Below the pieces are notes generated by a model. It was not told the DNA's origin. It did no database searches and saw nothing but the letters and a program-made list of their open reading frames with translations. From Planctomycetales bacterium (GTDB lineage Bacteria; Planctomycetota; Phycisphaerae; SM23-33), in the NCBI GenBank assembly GCA_030631125.1, contig DAOVLS010000182.1:1-5527 (forward strand): a stretch of 5,527 bases of DNA, in the 5' to 3' direction. Of the stretch, positions 1-5,527 are shown piece by piece. The translations under genes and the position numbers were made by a program. The stretch's first letter is position 1; each line of letters starts with the position of its first letter.

Positions 1-2334
1 GAAGCGTCAGCCGGCGAGAAAGGTCTCATCGGGTACTGGAAGTTCGATGAGGGCAAGGGCACGACCGCGGCTGATTCCTCCGGTACGGGCAATAACGGTA
101 AGATTAACGGCACTGTAACCTGGGTCAAGGGCAGGGTCGGCTCGACCCTGAAATTCGACGGCGCGAGCACGTACATCGATATCCCCAAGTCCGCCAGCCT
201 CGACAACTGCAAGCAGATTACGCTGATGGCGTGGATAAAGACGCCGCTTAACGCAAGGCACTCGATCTTCGAAAGATGGTCCTACGGCGGGAAGATTAAC
301 GAGCGTGCTTTGCAAATGGATGTCAGTTCCCTGAGAAATGTTGCTACTATCATGCTTTCGTCCACCGGAGCGGCCGGCGGGGCGCTTACCTCCACCACGG
401 CCATACCCGCCAACAAGTGGGTGCACATTGCAGCAACGTCCGACGGCCAAAAAGTGAGACTCTACATTAACGGACAGGCCGAACTCACTACCGGCGACGC
501 GCCGGAAAAGATTTACCCTTCCGCCGCGAACCTGCACATCGGCGCGTGGAACGCGGAAGGAAAATGGAGCGGACACTTCGACGGCCTGATCGACGAGGCG
601 AAAATCTACTCCAGGGCACTGACGGCGATGGAAATCCTGAACCAGTACAAGAAGGACGCCGCGAAGGGCGCCATCGAGGGGCGGGTTCGTGATATAAATA
701 AAAAACCTATCGCCGGAGCGACTGTTCAGATCGGACTTTTTTCGACAACGACCGATGCGAAGGGCAACTTCTCACTGCCCGACGTGCCCGTAGCCGCCTA
801 TCGCGTAACAGCAATAAAGAAAGGTTATGTGCGGAAAACCAAACGCAACGTTGAAATCGAGGAAGACGACGAAACGGTCCTGAGTTTCAAGTTGAAGCCC
901 GATACGACCGCACCGGTCGTATCGGACGTCAAAACGACAAAAAAGGCCAGCCTTTCAGCGGTCATTACCTGGGCGACCGATAAACTTACCGGCAGCGAAG
1001 TCAAATTTGGTACCACTTCCGGAAAGTACACGAAAACCGCCGGTGATGCCGAATATTCGAAGGAGCATAATGTCGCCCTGACAGGCCTGAAACCGGAGAC
1101 AAAGTATTTCTATATGGTCACCAGTATCGACAAGGCCGAAAACTCCGCCCAAAGCAGGGAACTGTCCTTCACCACCGACAAACTCGGCGGCGTGATTATA
1201 TGGGACACCAATAAAAAGTATCTGATGAAAGGCCCGACCGGCCACGCCATGAAGGACAGGGAAAAGTGGACGCAGGTGCCCTATGGCGTAACCGACTACG
1301 AGTTCCGTGGCGACCCGATGATCCAGAACGAATCCGGCCAGTTGTTCCTGTTCACCAACAAGGAAGACAGCGTCGATTTCGCCGCCAGGCTCGAAACCGG
1401 CGGGATTGCCGGCAACGAGATTTACAAGGTCAACGATTATAGTGTCCGTTACTTCGGGATGGGCACGGTATCAACGAAGATTCTCAAGAATACGCCGGAC
1501 GAGATGGTTGTAAGGCACGTCGCCCTGAGCACGCGAAGGGGCACAAAGCACGTGATAACGGATTATACGATGCAAGCCGGAAAGCCGTGGCTGCATATCC
1601 TGCCGGTGGAGTTCGTCAACCAGCAGGGGATGCACGGCAAGACCCGGATTTGCGCCTATGTCAACAAAGACGGGACCGAGTTCGTCTTTGATTCGAAACG
1701 CATTGATTACAAGCGGGACGACATCATCTACGCGCCGGAAGGGACGATCGGAATAATCAACTTCGACCGCAACTACGCGAGCAAATACGACTTCATGTGG
1801 TTCCTGATGCTCTCGCCGGGAGCGGAAAAGAATCCCCGGACATACCTGGGGCTTCACTCGGACCCGTTCTGGGGCGAGGAGGTTTCTCCCGACCGTCCCA
1901 GCGTCGGCGCGCAGTACGTCTATATGGACAAGTCCAAGCCGTCGGCCATTGCGACGCTCCGTTACAGGTACTGCTGGACGAGGGAAAACGTCGAAAAGCC
2001 CATCAAGGCCGGCGGGACGTACACCACAAAGTTCGCGCCCCCGTATCCGGGAAAGTGGCGGCTTATCGGGAGGATAGACAATCCCAACCCCGCTGAAAAA
2101 GCCAGGGGCGCTCGTGGCACAAAGATCGTATATGGAGCCGTCAAGAAGTTCTACGGCAGCACAGTTGATGTTACCGCCGCCGACGTAGCCGCCAAAAAGA
2201 AGTTCACCTTCACCAGCAAGGTCGGCGGCAAACTGGATTACGTGCTGATGTATCTGCGCGAGAGGAATGCCGATACGCCCAAAGACATCTACGCGCCGAT
2301 GGACGCCTACAAAGAAGCGATCCTTAAAAAATAA
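1..2334 (+). CDS. LamG / regulatory-like / FN3 multidomain extracellular protein, 5' end missing
   Basis: The frame is open from base 1 to the TAA at 2332-2334, giving 777 residues; the true start and any signal peptide lie upstream. The ATG at 226 is not the start, because residues 8-75 before it already form the beginning of a LamG (concanavalin A-like) domain (GLIGYWKFDEG, then an AADSSG segment and LKFDG). That domain ends near residue 216 after FDGLIDEAKIYSRAL. Residues 224-300 look like a carboxypeptidase-regulatory-like beta-sandwich (GRVRDINKKPIAGATV, TTTDAKGNFSLPDVP). Residues 303-393 look like fibronectin type III (VITWATDK, VKFGTTSGKY, LTGLKPETKYFY). Residues 395-777 match no family I recognise; they are rich in aromatic residues and alternating beta-like segments, with no transmembrane helix and no C-terminal sorting signal. 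LamG and FN3 modules usually bind carbohydrate or act as spacers in secreted proteins, so an extracellular or cell-surface role is inferred. An enzymatic role for the C-terminal part cannot be excluded. The gene is convergent with the pilin-like gene to its right. Confidence 0.88.
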   Translation, partial: EASAGEKGLIGYWKFDEGKGTTAADSSGTGNNGKINGTVTWVKGRVGSTLKFDGASTYIDIPKSASLDNCKQITLMAWIKTPLNARHSIFERWSYGGKINERALQMDVSSLRNVATIMLSSTGAAGGALTSTTAIPANKWVHIAATSDGQKVRLYINGQAELTTGDAPEKIYPSAANLHIGAWNAEGKWSGHFDGLIDEAKIYSRALTAMEILNQYKKDAAKGAIEGRVRDINKKPIAGATVQIGLFSTTTDAKGNFSLPDVPVAAYRVTAIKKGYVRKTKRNVEIEEDDETVLSFKLKPDTTAPVVSDVKTTKKASLSAVITWATDKLTGSEVKFGTTSGKYTKTAGDAEYSKEHNVALTGLKPETKYFYMVTSIDKAENSAQSRELSFTTDKLGGVIIWDTNKKYLMKGPTGHAMKDREKWTQVPYGVTDYEFRGDPMIQNESGQLFLFTNKEDSVDFAARLETGGIAGNEIYKVNDYSVRYFGMGTVSTKILKNTPDEMVVRHVALSTRRGTKHVITDYTMQAGKPWLHILPVEFVNQQGMHGKTRICAYVNKDGTEFVFDSKRIDYKRDDIIYAPEGTIGIINFDRNYASKYDFMWFLMLSPGAEKNPRTYLGLHSDPFWGEEVSPDRPSVGAQYVYMDKSKPSAIATLRYRYCWTRENVEKPIKAGGTYTTKFAPPYPGKWRLIGRIDNPNPAEKARGARGTKIVYGAVKKFYGSTVDVTAADVAAKKKFTFTSKVGGKLDYVLMYLRERNADTPKDIYAPMDAYKEAILKK

Positions 2335-2347
2335 TGGGAGCGAAAAA

Positions 2348-2377
2348 GGGGACGGGAGCAAAAAAACTCCCGTCTCC
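2348..2377. terminator. bidirectional intrinsic terminator between convergent genes
   Basis: An 11-bp stem pairs 2348-2358 with 2367-2377 (one G:U pair, at 2350/2375) around an 8-nt loop, CAAAAAAA. On the plus strand it is followed by TTATTTT (2378-2384). On the minus strand it is followed by TTTTTCG (complement of 2341-2347). The arms therefore serve the LamG gene ending at 2334 and the pilin-like gene ending at 2378. On the minus strand the UAA stop directly abuts the stem. Confidence 0.85.
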
Positions 2378-3139
2378 TTATTTTGAAAACTTCCAGTAGT
2401 AGTAATCAGGCGCGACGAGTTGCTTATCGTTGACCTGTACCGGCATAACGTGGCCGTCGCAGAAGAGATAATTGGCCATATCCTTATTACGGTGCACGTC
2501 CATCGTCGCCTGTCGGTTGGGATTCTCCGCCTTTTCATAAAAGATACCGCAGCCGTAGTATTCGGAGTACATGCCCGGTAGCCAGCCGACGCTCGAGTAG
2601 TACGCCGCTTCCCACATCTCGCCGAGAAGGATAGTATCGGAGGGGTCTGTAACTTCTGATACCTTCCTGACCTGAAAGGGCCAGCAGTCGGGATCCCACA
2701 CCGACGGGCCCATCCACGTTACATCCCGATTAATCGCATACGAGCGGGGATGGCGGTTTTCTTTCAGAACGCCGTAGTAATCCCATCTGCGCACAAGACG
2801 ATCGCTGGGACATTGCAGCAGCCCGAACACATCATAATAGGGCTGAAGGATGAAGTCCCATGTGGGCGCATCGCCGCCGATGCCGCAGCCGGCGGGTAAC
2901 CAGTTGTTGTTTTCCGTGGTGTAGAAGGAAAAGGATACCCCCAGGCCCCTGATGTTCGACATGCACATGACGGTCCTTGCCTGCTCCTTGGCCTTGCCCA
3001 GCGTCGGAAGGAGGATCGAAACCAATAAGGCAATAATGGCTACCACTACGAGCAGTTCGACTAACGTGAAGCCGCGAGAACCTGCAGCGCCGCGTCGATA
3101 AGTCCGCCCCTTACCACCCTGAAAGATTAGTCCGTACAT
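2378..3139 (-). CDS. type IV pilin-like protein with H-X9-DG type C-terminus (downstream copy)
   Basis: This encodes 253 residues. The class III signal peptide is clear: a basic leader (KGRTYRR), a predicted prepilin peptidase cut between G23 and F24, E28 at position +5 of the mature protein, and a hydrophobic helix at about 24-45 (GFTLVELLVVVAIIALL). The body carries CMSN (59-62), a WLPAG segment (80-84), CPSD (110-113) and a C-terminal HRNKDMANYLFCDGHV block. In that block H216 and D228-G229 are 11 residues apart, against nine in the usual motif. The start is fixed by AGGAG at 3150-3146, six bases before the ATG, and by alignment with its neighbour. In planctomycetes such proteins occur in many copies and are thought to be pseudopilins or surface proteins exported through a type II secretion / type IV pilus route; the actual role is unknown. 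The sister copy lies 147 bp upstream with no clear terminator between, so the gene may be transcribed from its own promoter, by read-through, or both. It has three cysteines that its sister lacks (85, 152, 197). Confidence 0.93.
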   Translation of the reverse strand: MYGLIFQGGKGRTYRRGAAGSRGFTLVELLVVVAIIALLVSILLPTLGKAKEQARTVMCMSNIRGLGVSFSFYTTENNNWLPAGCGIGGDAPTWDFILQPYYDVFGLLQCPSDRLVRRWDYYGVLKENRHPRSYAINRDVTWMGPSVWDPDCWPFQVRKVSEVTDPSDTILLGEMWEAAYYSSVGWLPGMYSEYYGCGIFYEKAENPNRQATMDVHRNKDMANYLFCDGHVMPVQVNDKQLVAPDYYYWKFSK

Positions 3140-3145
3140 AAAATG

Positions 3146-3150
3146 CTCCT
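3146..3150 (-). promoter_or_regulatory. ribosome binding site of the downstream pilin-like gene
   Basis: On the minus strand AGGAG, preceded by an A-run, sits six bases before the ATG at 3139. It decides the start codon. Confidence 0.8.
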
Positions 3151-3241
3151 TTTTTGTGACCGATTCGCCTTTCGCATCGCGGCAAACACAGCCAGCCGAT
3201 GTTCACGATATCTTGCGAATTATGCACACATTACATTAATA

Positions 3242-3250
3242 ATTATACCA
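3242..3250 (-). promoter_or_regulatory. probable extended -10 promoter of the downstream pilin-like gene
   Basis: On the minus strand the sequence reads TGGTATAAT, a consensus -10 (3247-3242) with the TGn extension. It predicts a transcript start near 3235 and a leader of about 95 nt. The TATAAT is conserved at the same place upstream of the sister gene (4147-4142), which supports it. No -35 box with normal spacing is seen, which fits an extended -10 promoter. Confidence 0.5.
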
Positions 3251-3286
3251 CGAATGGGGAAAAAGGTAGTGTCAATTTGCATTGCT

Positions 3287-4045
3287 TTACTTTTCGAGTT
3301 GCCAGTAATAGTAATCAGGCGCTCCGAGTTGCTTATCGTCAGCCTGTACTGGCTCAACGTGTCCGTCGCAGAAGAGATAGTTAGCCATATCGTTATTGCG
3401 GTGTACGTCGAGAGTCGGTCCTCTGCCGGGATTGGTGGTTTCCCAGTAAGCATAGGCTCCGCTGCCCAGGTATTGCTTGTAAATTCCCGGTTGCCAGGGA
3501 CCCCAGTACTTCGATTCCCACTGCTCGGCGAGGAGGAAAGTCTCGGTGGGGTCCGTAACTTCTGTTATCTTGTGGACCCATCCGGGCCAGAAGTCCGGGT
3601 CCGCCGACGACGGGCCCATCCACGAGACAGTCGTGTTAATCGCGTAAGAGCGGGGATAGCGGTTTTCTTCCGGAGTGCCGTAGGAATCCCATCTGCGCTC
3701 CAGCCGGTCGCTGGGACAGTGAAGCAACCCATACACGTCATAATAGGGCTGAAGGATTGAATCCCAGGTGTACTCGTCGATGCTGGACGAGGCGCCGGCC
3801 GGCAACCAGTCGTCGTTTTCGTCGGTGTAGAAGGTAAAGGACAACCCCAGGCCCCTGATGTTCGACATGCACATGACGGTCCTTGCCTGCTCCTTGGCCT
3901 TTCCCAGTGTCGGAAGGAGGATCGAAACCAGCAAGGCAATGATCGCCACCACCACAAGAAGTTCAACCAGCGTAAAACCATGACGACTCGCGGCGGGGCG
4001 CCGATAAGTCCGCCCCTTGTCATTCTGAAAGGTTAGTCCGGACAT
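3287..4045 (-). CDS. type IV pilin-like protein with H-X9-DG type C-terminus (upstream copy)
   Basis: This encodes 252 residues from the ATG at 4045. The frame is open to an earlier ATG at 4099, but AGGAG (4055-4051) lies five bases before 4045, and the residues from 4045 (MSGLTFQNDKGRTYRR) align without gaps to the start of the sister protein. G23/F24 is the predicted prepilin peptidase site, E28 is the +5 glutamate, and about 24-45 is the hydrophobic helix. CMSN (59-62), CPSD (110-113) and the H215...D227-G228 block (again 11 residues between H and DG) are shared. A hand count finds about 170 of 252 positions identical to the downstream copy. The N-terminal helix region and the last 38 residues are best conserved; residues 80-95 and 180-213 differ most. 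The variable stretches would lie on the exposed globular part of a pseudopilin. A role in a pilus or type II secretion-like system is inferred from the signal peptide, not shown. It is divergent from panB. Confidence 0.93.
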   Translation of the reverse strand: MSGLTFQNDKGRTYRRPAASRHGFTLVELLVVVAIIALLVSILLPTLGKAKEQARTVMCMSNIRGLGLSFTFYTDENDDWLPAGASSSIDEYTWDSILQPYYDVYGLLHCPSDRLERRWDSYGTPEENRYPRSYAINTTVSWMGPSSADPDFWPGWVHKITEVTDPTETFLLAEQWESKYWGPWQPGIYKQYLGSGAYAYWETTNPGRGPTLDVHRNNDMANYLFCDGHVEPVQADDKQLGAPDYYYWQLEK

Positions 4046-4050
4046 GGTAT

Positions 4051-4055
4051 CTCCT
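4051..4055 (-). promoter_or_regulatory. ribosome binding site of the upstream pilin-like gene
   Basis: On the minus strand AGGAG lies five bases before the ATG at 4045, within the longer purine run AGAGGAG. It argues for 4045 over the earlier in-frame ATG at 4099. Confidence 0.8.
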
Positions 4056-4141
4056 CTTTGTAACGGATGCGTCTTCCGCATCGCGGCAAACACAACCATC
4101 CGGTGTTTACGATATTTTACGAATTATACACTACATTGAAT

Positions 4142-4171
4142 ATTATACCCTGCCGGAGAGGACTGCCCCAA
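4142..4171 (-). promoter_or_regulatory. probable promoter of the upstream pilin-like gene
   Basis: On the minus strand TATAAT at 4147-4142 is preceded, after 18 bases, by a weak -35 candidate, TTGGGG (4171-4166). The predicted start is near 4135, giving a leader of about 90 nt. The -10 and the sequence downstream of it are conserved in the sister unit; the sequence upstream of it is not. Confidence 0.45.
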
Positions 4172-4209
4172 TTTTTTTGAACAATTTGCGATTATCGGTC
4201 AATTCCTCA

Positions 4210-4237
4210 TTGCCTGTGGTGGCGGCAGTGGTAGAAT
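4210..4237 (+). promoter_or_regulatory. probable panB promoter with extended -10, near-leaderless
   Basis: TTGCCT (4210-4215) is followed after 16 bases by TAGAAT (4232-4237), with TGG directly before the -10 (TGn extension, 4229-4231). The expected transcript start is about 4244-4248, which leaves almost no room before the ATG at 4248. This fits the absence of a Shine-Dalgarno sequence. Confidence 0.5.
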
Positions 4238-4247
4238 GTAGCGCACT

Positions 4248-5099
4248 ATGGCACTTGAAAAGAAAATCACGATAGCGACGTTGAACAAGCACAAGTCCGC
4301 CGGCGAGAAATTTTCGATGCTGACCTGTTACGATGCGACGATGGCGTCTATCCAGCAGTCAGCCGGGGTCGAAGTAATCCTGGTCGGCGACAGCCTGGCC
4401 GGTCCCGTGCTGGGTTTGCCGGATACCATCGATGTGCCTCTGGACATATCGGTCGCGCTGACTGCGGCGGTTCGTCGGGGCGCGCCGCTGGCGTTCCTGG
4501 TGGCGGACATGCCGTTTCTGACCTACACCTCCCCGGCTATGGCCGTCGCCAACGCCGGAAGGTACGTCGTCGAAGCCCGCGCCGATTGCGTAAAAATCGA
4601 GTGCGACAGGCGGTTTCTCGATACCGTCCGCGCAATGGCGACGTCCGGTATATCCGTCATGCCGCACCTCGGGCTGACGCCTCAGCGGGCGGGTCAGGTC
4701 GGCGGGTACAAGGTGGCAGGTAAAACCTCCGAAGGCGCCATCGAGATAATCGAAACTGCCGAGATGATGGTCGAAGCCGGGGCGTCGGCACTACTGCTCG
4801 AAGCCGTTCCGCCGGAACCGGCGGAGATGCTCACGAAGCGGGTTTCCGTGCCCGTCATCGGGTGCGGCGCGGGGCCGGGATGTGACGGGTTCGTCGTCGT
4901 AACGCACGATATGATAGGTCTGACGGCTGGGCACGTACCGAAATTCGTCAAGAAATACACCGATCTCCGCGCGCCGATGCAGCAGGCATTCGAGGCCTAC
5001 GTCGCCGACTGCCGAAGCGGCGCATACCCCGCACCAGAACACGGATACGCAATGAGCGACGAGGAACTGACGGCGCTGAAGGCTTGGGCGGAAAAGTGA
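4248..5099 (+). CDS. panB: 3-methyl-2-oxobutanoate hydroxymethyltransferase (ketopantoate hydroxymethyltransferase)
   Basis: PanB transfers a hydroxymethyl group from 5,10-methylene-tetrahydrofolate to 2-oxoisovalerate to give ketopantoate, the first committed step of pantothenate and coenzyme A synthesis in the cytoplasm. The 283 residues are slightly longer than the Escherichia coli enzyme. Family landmarks appear in order: LTCYDA (25-30), VGDSL with metal ligand D48, AAVRRGAP (73-80), ADMPF with D87, VKIE (115-118; K116 and E118), HLGLTPQ (140-146), GGYKVAGK (152-159), LLLEAVP with the probable catalytic E185, GCGAGPGCDG (205-214), GHVPKFVKKY (228-237) and the C-terminal SGAYPAPEH. Metal and catalytic residues are assigned by analogy with the E. 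coli enzyme (D45, D84, E114, E181). Residues 51-72 diverge from the usual pattern: the common GMVVLGYDSTLPVT stretch reads AGPVLGLPDTIDVP, and a commonly seen histidine before the AVRRG motif is absent. No panC or panD lies in the window. The start has no Shine-Dalgarno sequence and depends on the promoter just upstream; the N-terminus KKITIATLNKHK fits the family. Confidence 0.97.
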   Translation: MALEKKITIATLNKHKSAGEKFSMLTCYDATMASIQQSAGVEVILVGDSLAGPVLGLPDTIDVPLDISVALTAAVRRGAPLAFLVADMPFLTYTSPAMAVANAGRYVVEARADCVKIECDRRFLDTVRAMATSGISVMPHLGLTPQRAGQVGGYKVAGKTSEGAIEIIETAEMMVEAGASALLLEAVPPEPAEMLTKRVSVPVIGCGAGPGCDGFVVVTHDMIGLTAGHVPKFVKKYTDLRAPMQQAFEAYVADCRSGAYPAPEHGYAMSDEELTALKAWAEK

Positions 5100-5103
5100 A
5101 AAA

Positions 5104-5249
5104 GGCATTGGGCATTAGGCATTGGGCATTGGTGGTAAGAGGGTCGTTGCACGTTGAAGTCTTGATAGTTCTGTTTTTTTTAAAATCGTGCAATTAACCA
5201 GAAAAGACCTTCGCAAACCCAGTGCCACCAATGCCTAATGCCTAATGCC
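5104..5249. repeat. fold-back element with GGCATTR heptad arms
   Basis: Four heptads, GGCATTG, GGCATTA, GGCATTG and GGCATTG (5104-5131), are followed by GTGG. The 25 bases 5111-5135 are the inverse complement of 5225-5249 with a single difference (5124/5236), which would be a G:U pair in RNA. The 89-base interior holds a smaller inverted pair (5146-5153 with 5187-5194, one G:U) and a run of eight T (5174-5181), and no convincing gene. Heptanucleotide tandem repeats of this general kind (STRRs) are known in cyanobacteria. The inverted arrangement resembles a MITE or a large RNA hairpin. No clear target-site duplication is visible. It fills nearly all of the gap between panB and the next gene. 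Confidence 0.8.
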
Positions 5250-5255
5250 AAACAA

Positions 5256-5527
5256 ATGTTCCGAAAACTTCTCATCCCCGCTCTTTTTCTGCTCCTCCCG
5301 ATGGGGATGCTGTATCCCCTCTGGACCTGTCCGACCTCTGCGGGGGAAGATGACGTAGTCTATTACTGGCCGTTGCGGGTGATAGTGGCCGAGCAGGTTC
5401 GTTCGGGGCAGTTGCCGCTATGGAGCGACGCCGAGGCAGGGGGTGTGGCGCTGTTCGCCGACCCGCAGAGCGGAACGTTTTTCCCGCCTAACTGGATGTT
5501 CGGTTTCCTCCCGTCCCGACTTGCTTA
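5256..5527 (+). CDS. YfhO-like integral membrane protein, 3' end beyond window
   Basis: Ninety codons are visible before the window ends. The N-terminus MFRKLLIPALFLLLPMGMLY is basic then hydrophobic, fitting a first membrane helix or signal anchor. It is followed by DDVVYYWPLRVIVAEQVRSG, then QLPLWSDAEAGGVALFADPQ and SGTFFPPNWMFGFLPSR. This order (aspartate, Y/W-P, a helix, G-x-LPLW, GG, DPQ, F-PPN) is the hallmark first periplasmic loop of large YfhO-like membrane proteins, which resemble GT-C glycosyltransferases and are common in planctomycetes. The proposed role is transfer or handling of glycans at the membrane, inferred from the family. The chosen ATG at 5256 lies six bases after the fold-back repeat and has no Shine-Dalgarno sequence. 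An in-frame ATG inside the repeat (5238) is a real alternative, adding six residues. The frame stays open upstream to a stop at 5181-5183. Confidence 0.75.
   Translation, partial: MFRKLLIPALFLLLPMGMLYPLWTCPTSAGEDDVVYYWPLRVIVAEQVRSGQLPLWSDAEAGGVALFADPQSGTFFPPNWMFGFLPSRLA

Larger units (their letters stand above)
2378..3249 (-). repeat. tandem duplication, downstream unit (leader plus pilin-like gene)
   Basis: This is the second copy of a unit of about 900 bp in direct orientation. It matches the unit ending at 4149 through the coding sequence and across the leader up to and including TATAAT. The noncoding block 3173-3249 aligns with 4077-4149 and begins with 18 identical bases (3173-3190). 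A small leader hairpin pairs 3162-3167 with 3173-3178, with one mismatch. Confidence 0.85.
3287..4149 (-). repeat. tandem duplication, upstream unit (leader plus pilin-like gene)
   Basis: This is the first copy of the duplicated unit. The leader hairpin is perfect here: 4066-4071 (GATGCG) pairs with 4077-4082 (CGCATC) around a 5-nt loop. Within the genes, 3845-3901 and 2939-2995 are identical over 57 bases, including all synonymous positions. Sequence beyond 4150 no longer aligns convincingly with that beyond 3250, so the duplication boundary lies close to the -10 element. Confidence 0.85.

Noticed and set aside
226..228. ATG at 226 as the start of the LamG gene
   Set aside because: The frame is open to base 1, and the residues before 226 form the start of the LamG domain, so the gene begins outside the window.
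1471..2538. Long minus-strand open frame of 355 codons across the LamG gene
   Set aside because: It is antisense to a domain-bearing gene, overlaps the pilin-like gene in another frame, runs through the terminator hairpin, and its product has no recognisable motif.
3270..3275. Perfect minus-strand TTGACA as -35 of the downstream pilin-like gene
   Set aside because: It is 22 bases from the conserved TATAAT, too far for a normal sigma-70 promoter, and there is no -10 at 16-18 bases. The upstream unit has no equivalent at a matching distance.
3143..3760. Plus-strand open frame of 205 codons antisense to the pilin-like pair
   Set aside because: It crosses the leader, the promoter and a well-supported gene on the other strand. 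No motif or ribosome binding site supports it.
4046..4099. ATG at 4099 as the start of the upstream pilin-like gene
   Set aside because: The 18 extra residues have no counterpart in the sister protein, would place the signal peptide too far in, and cover a conserved noncoding leader. AGGAG precedes 4045.
4123..4128. Second minus-strand TATAAT in front of the upstream pilin-like gene
   Set aside because: The matching site in the sister unit has become CATAAT, and no -35 or TGn extension is present, so the conserved upstream -10 is preferred.
5104..5131. Heptad array as a CRISPR
   Set aside because: The units are 7 bases, contiguous and without spacers.
5174..5181. Run of eight T after panB as an intrinsic terminator
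   Set aside because: No stable stem lies directly before it. It sits in the loop of the fold-back element.

Overview
The window looks like a stretch of a planctomycete chromosome, probably from the Phycisphaerae / Sedimentisphaerales side of the phylum. Three things point there: two H-X9-DG type prepilin-like proteins, a large LamG-domain surface protein, and a YfhO-like membrane protein. No rRNA or other taxonomic marker is present, so the placement is inference. The coding sequence is fairly GC-rich, while the upstream regions and one repeat-bearing gap are AT-rich.

Layout. Positions 1-2334 (+) hold the 3' part of a long multidomain extracellular-type protein: LamG, then a carboxypeptidase-regulatory-like fold, then fibronectin type III, then an unrecognised domain of about 380 residues. 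It converges on a minus-strand gene, and a strong hairpin at 2348-2377 lies between the two stop codons and can serve both. From 4149 down to 2378 (-) lie two copies of one unit of about 900 bp. Each copy has an AT-rich promoter and leader followed by a gene for a 252- or 253-residue type IV pilin-like protein. The gap 4046-4247 carries divergent promoters. Positions 4248-5099 (+) encode PanB, the first committed enzyme of pantothenate synthesis. The gap 5100-5255 contains a fold-back element built from GGCATTR heptads. The window ends inside the first 90 codons of a YfhO-like integral membrane protein (5256 onward, +).

How the genes relate. The LamG protein, the pilin-like pair and the YfhO-like protein are all predicted to be exported or membrane-bound, but nothing ties them into one pathway. 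PanB is a housekeeping enzyme with no other pantothenate gene visible. I see no evidence of a defence system, a CRISPR array, a transposase gene or a stable RNA gene. The most notable points are the tandem duplication that includes the promoter and leader, the heptad fold-back element that runs up to (and may supply the start codon of) the YfhO-like gene, the apparently leaderless panB promoter, and the uncharacterised C-terminal domain of the LamG protein.
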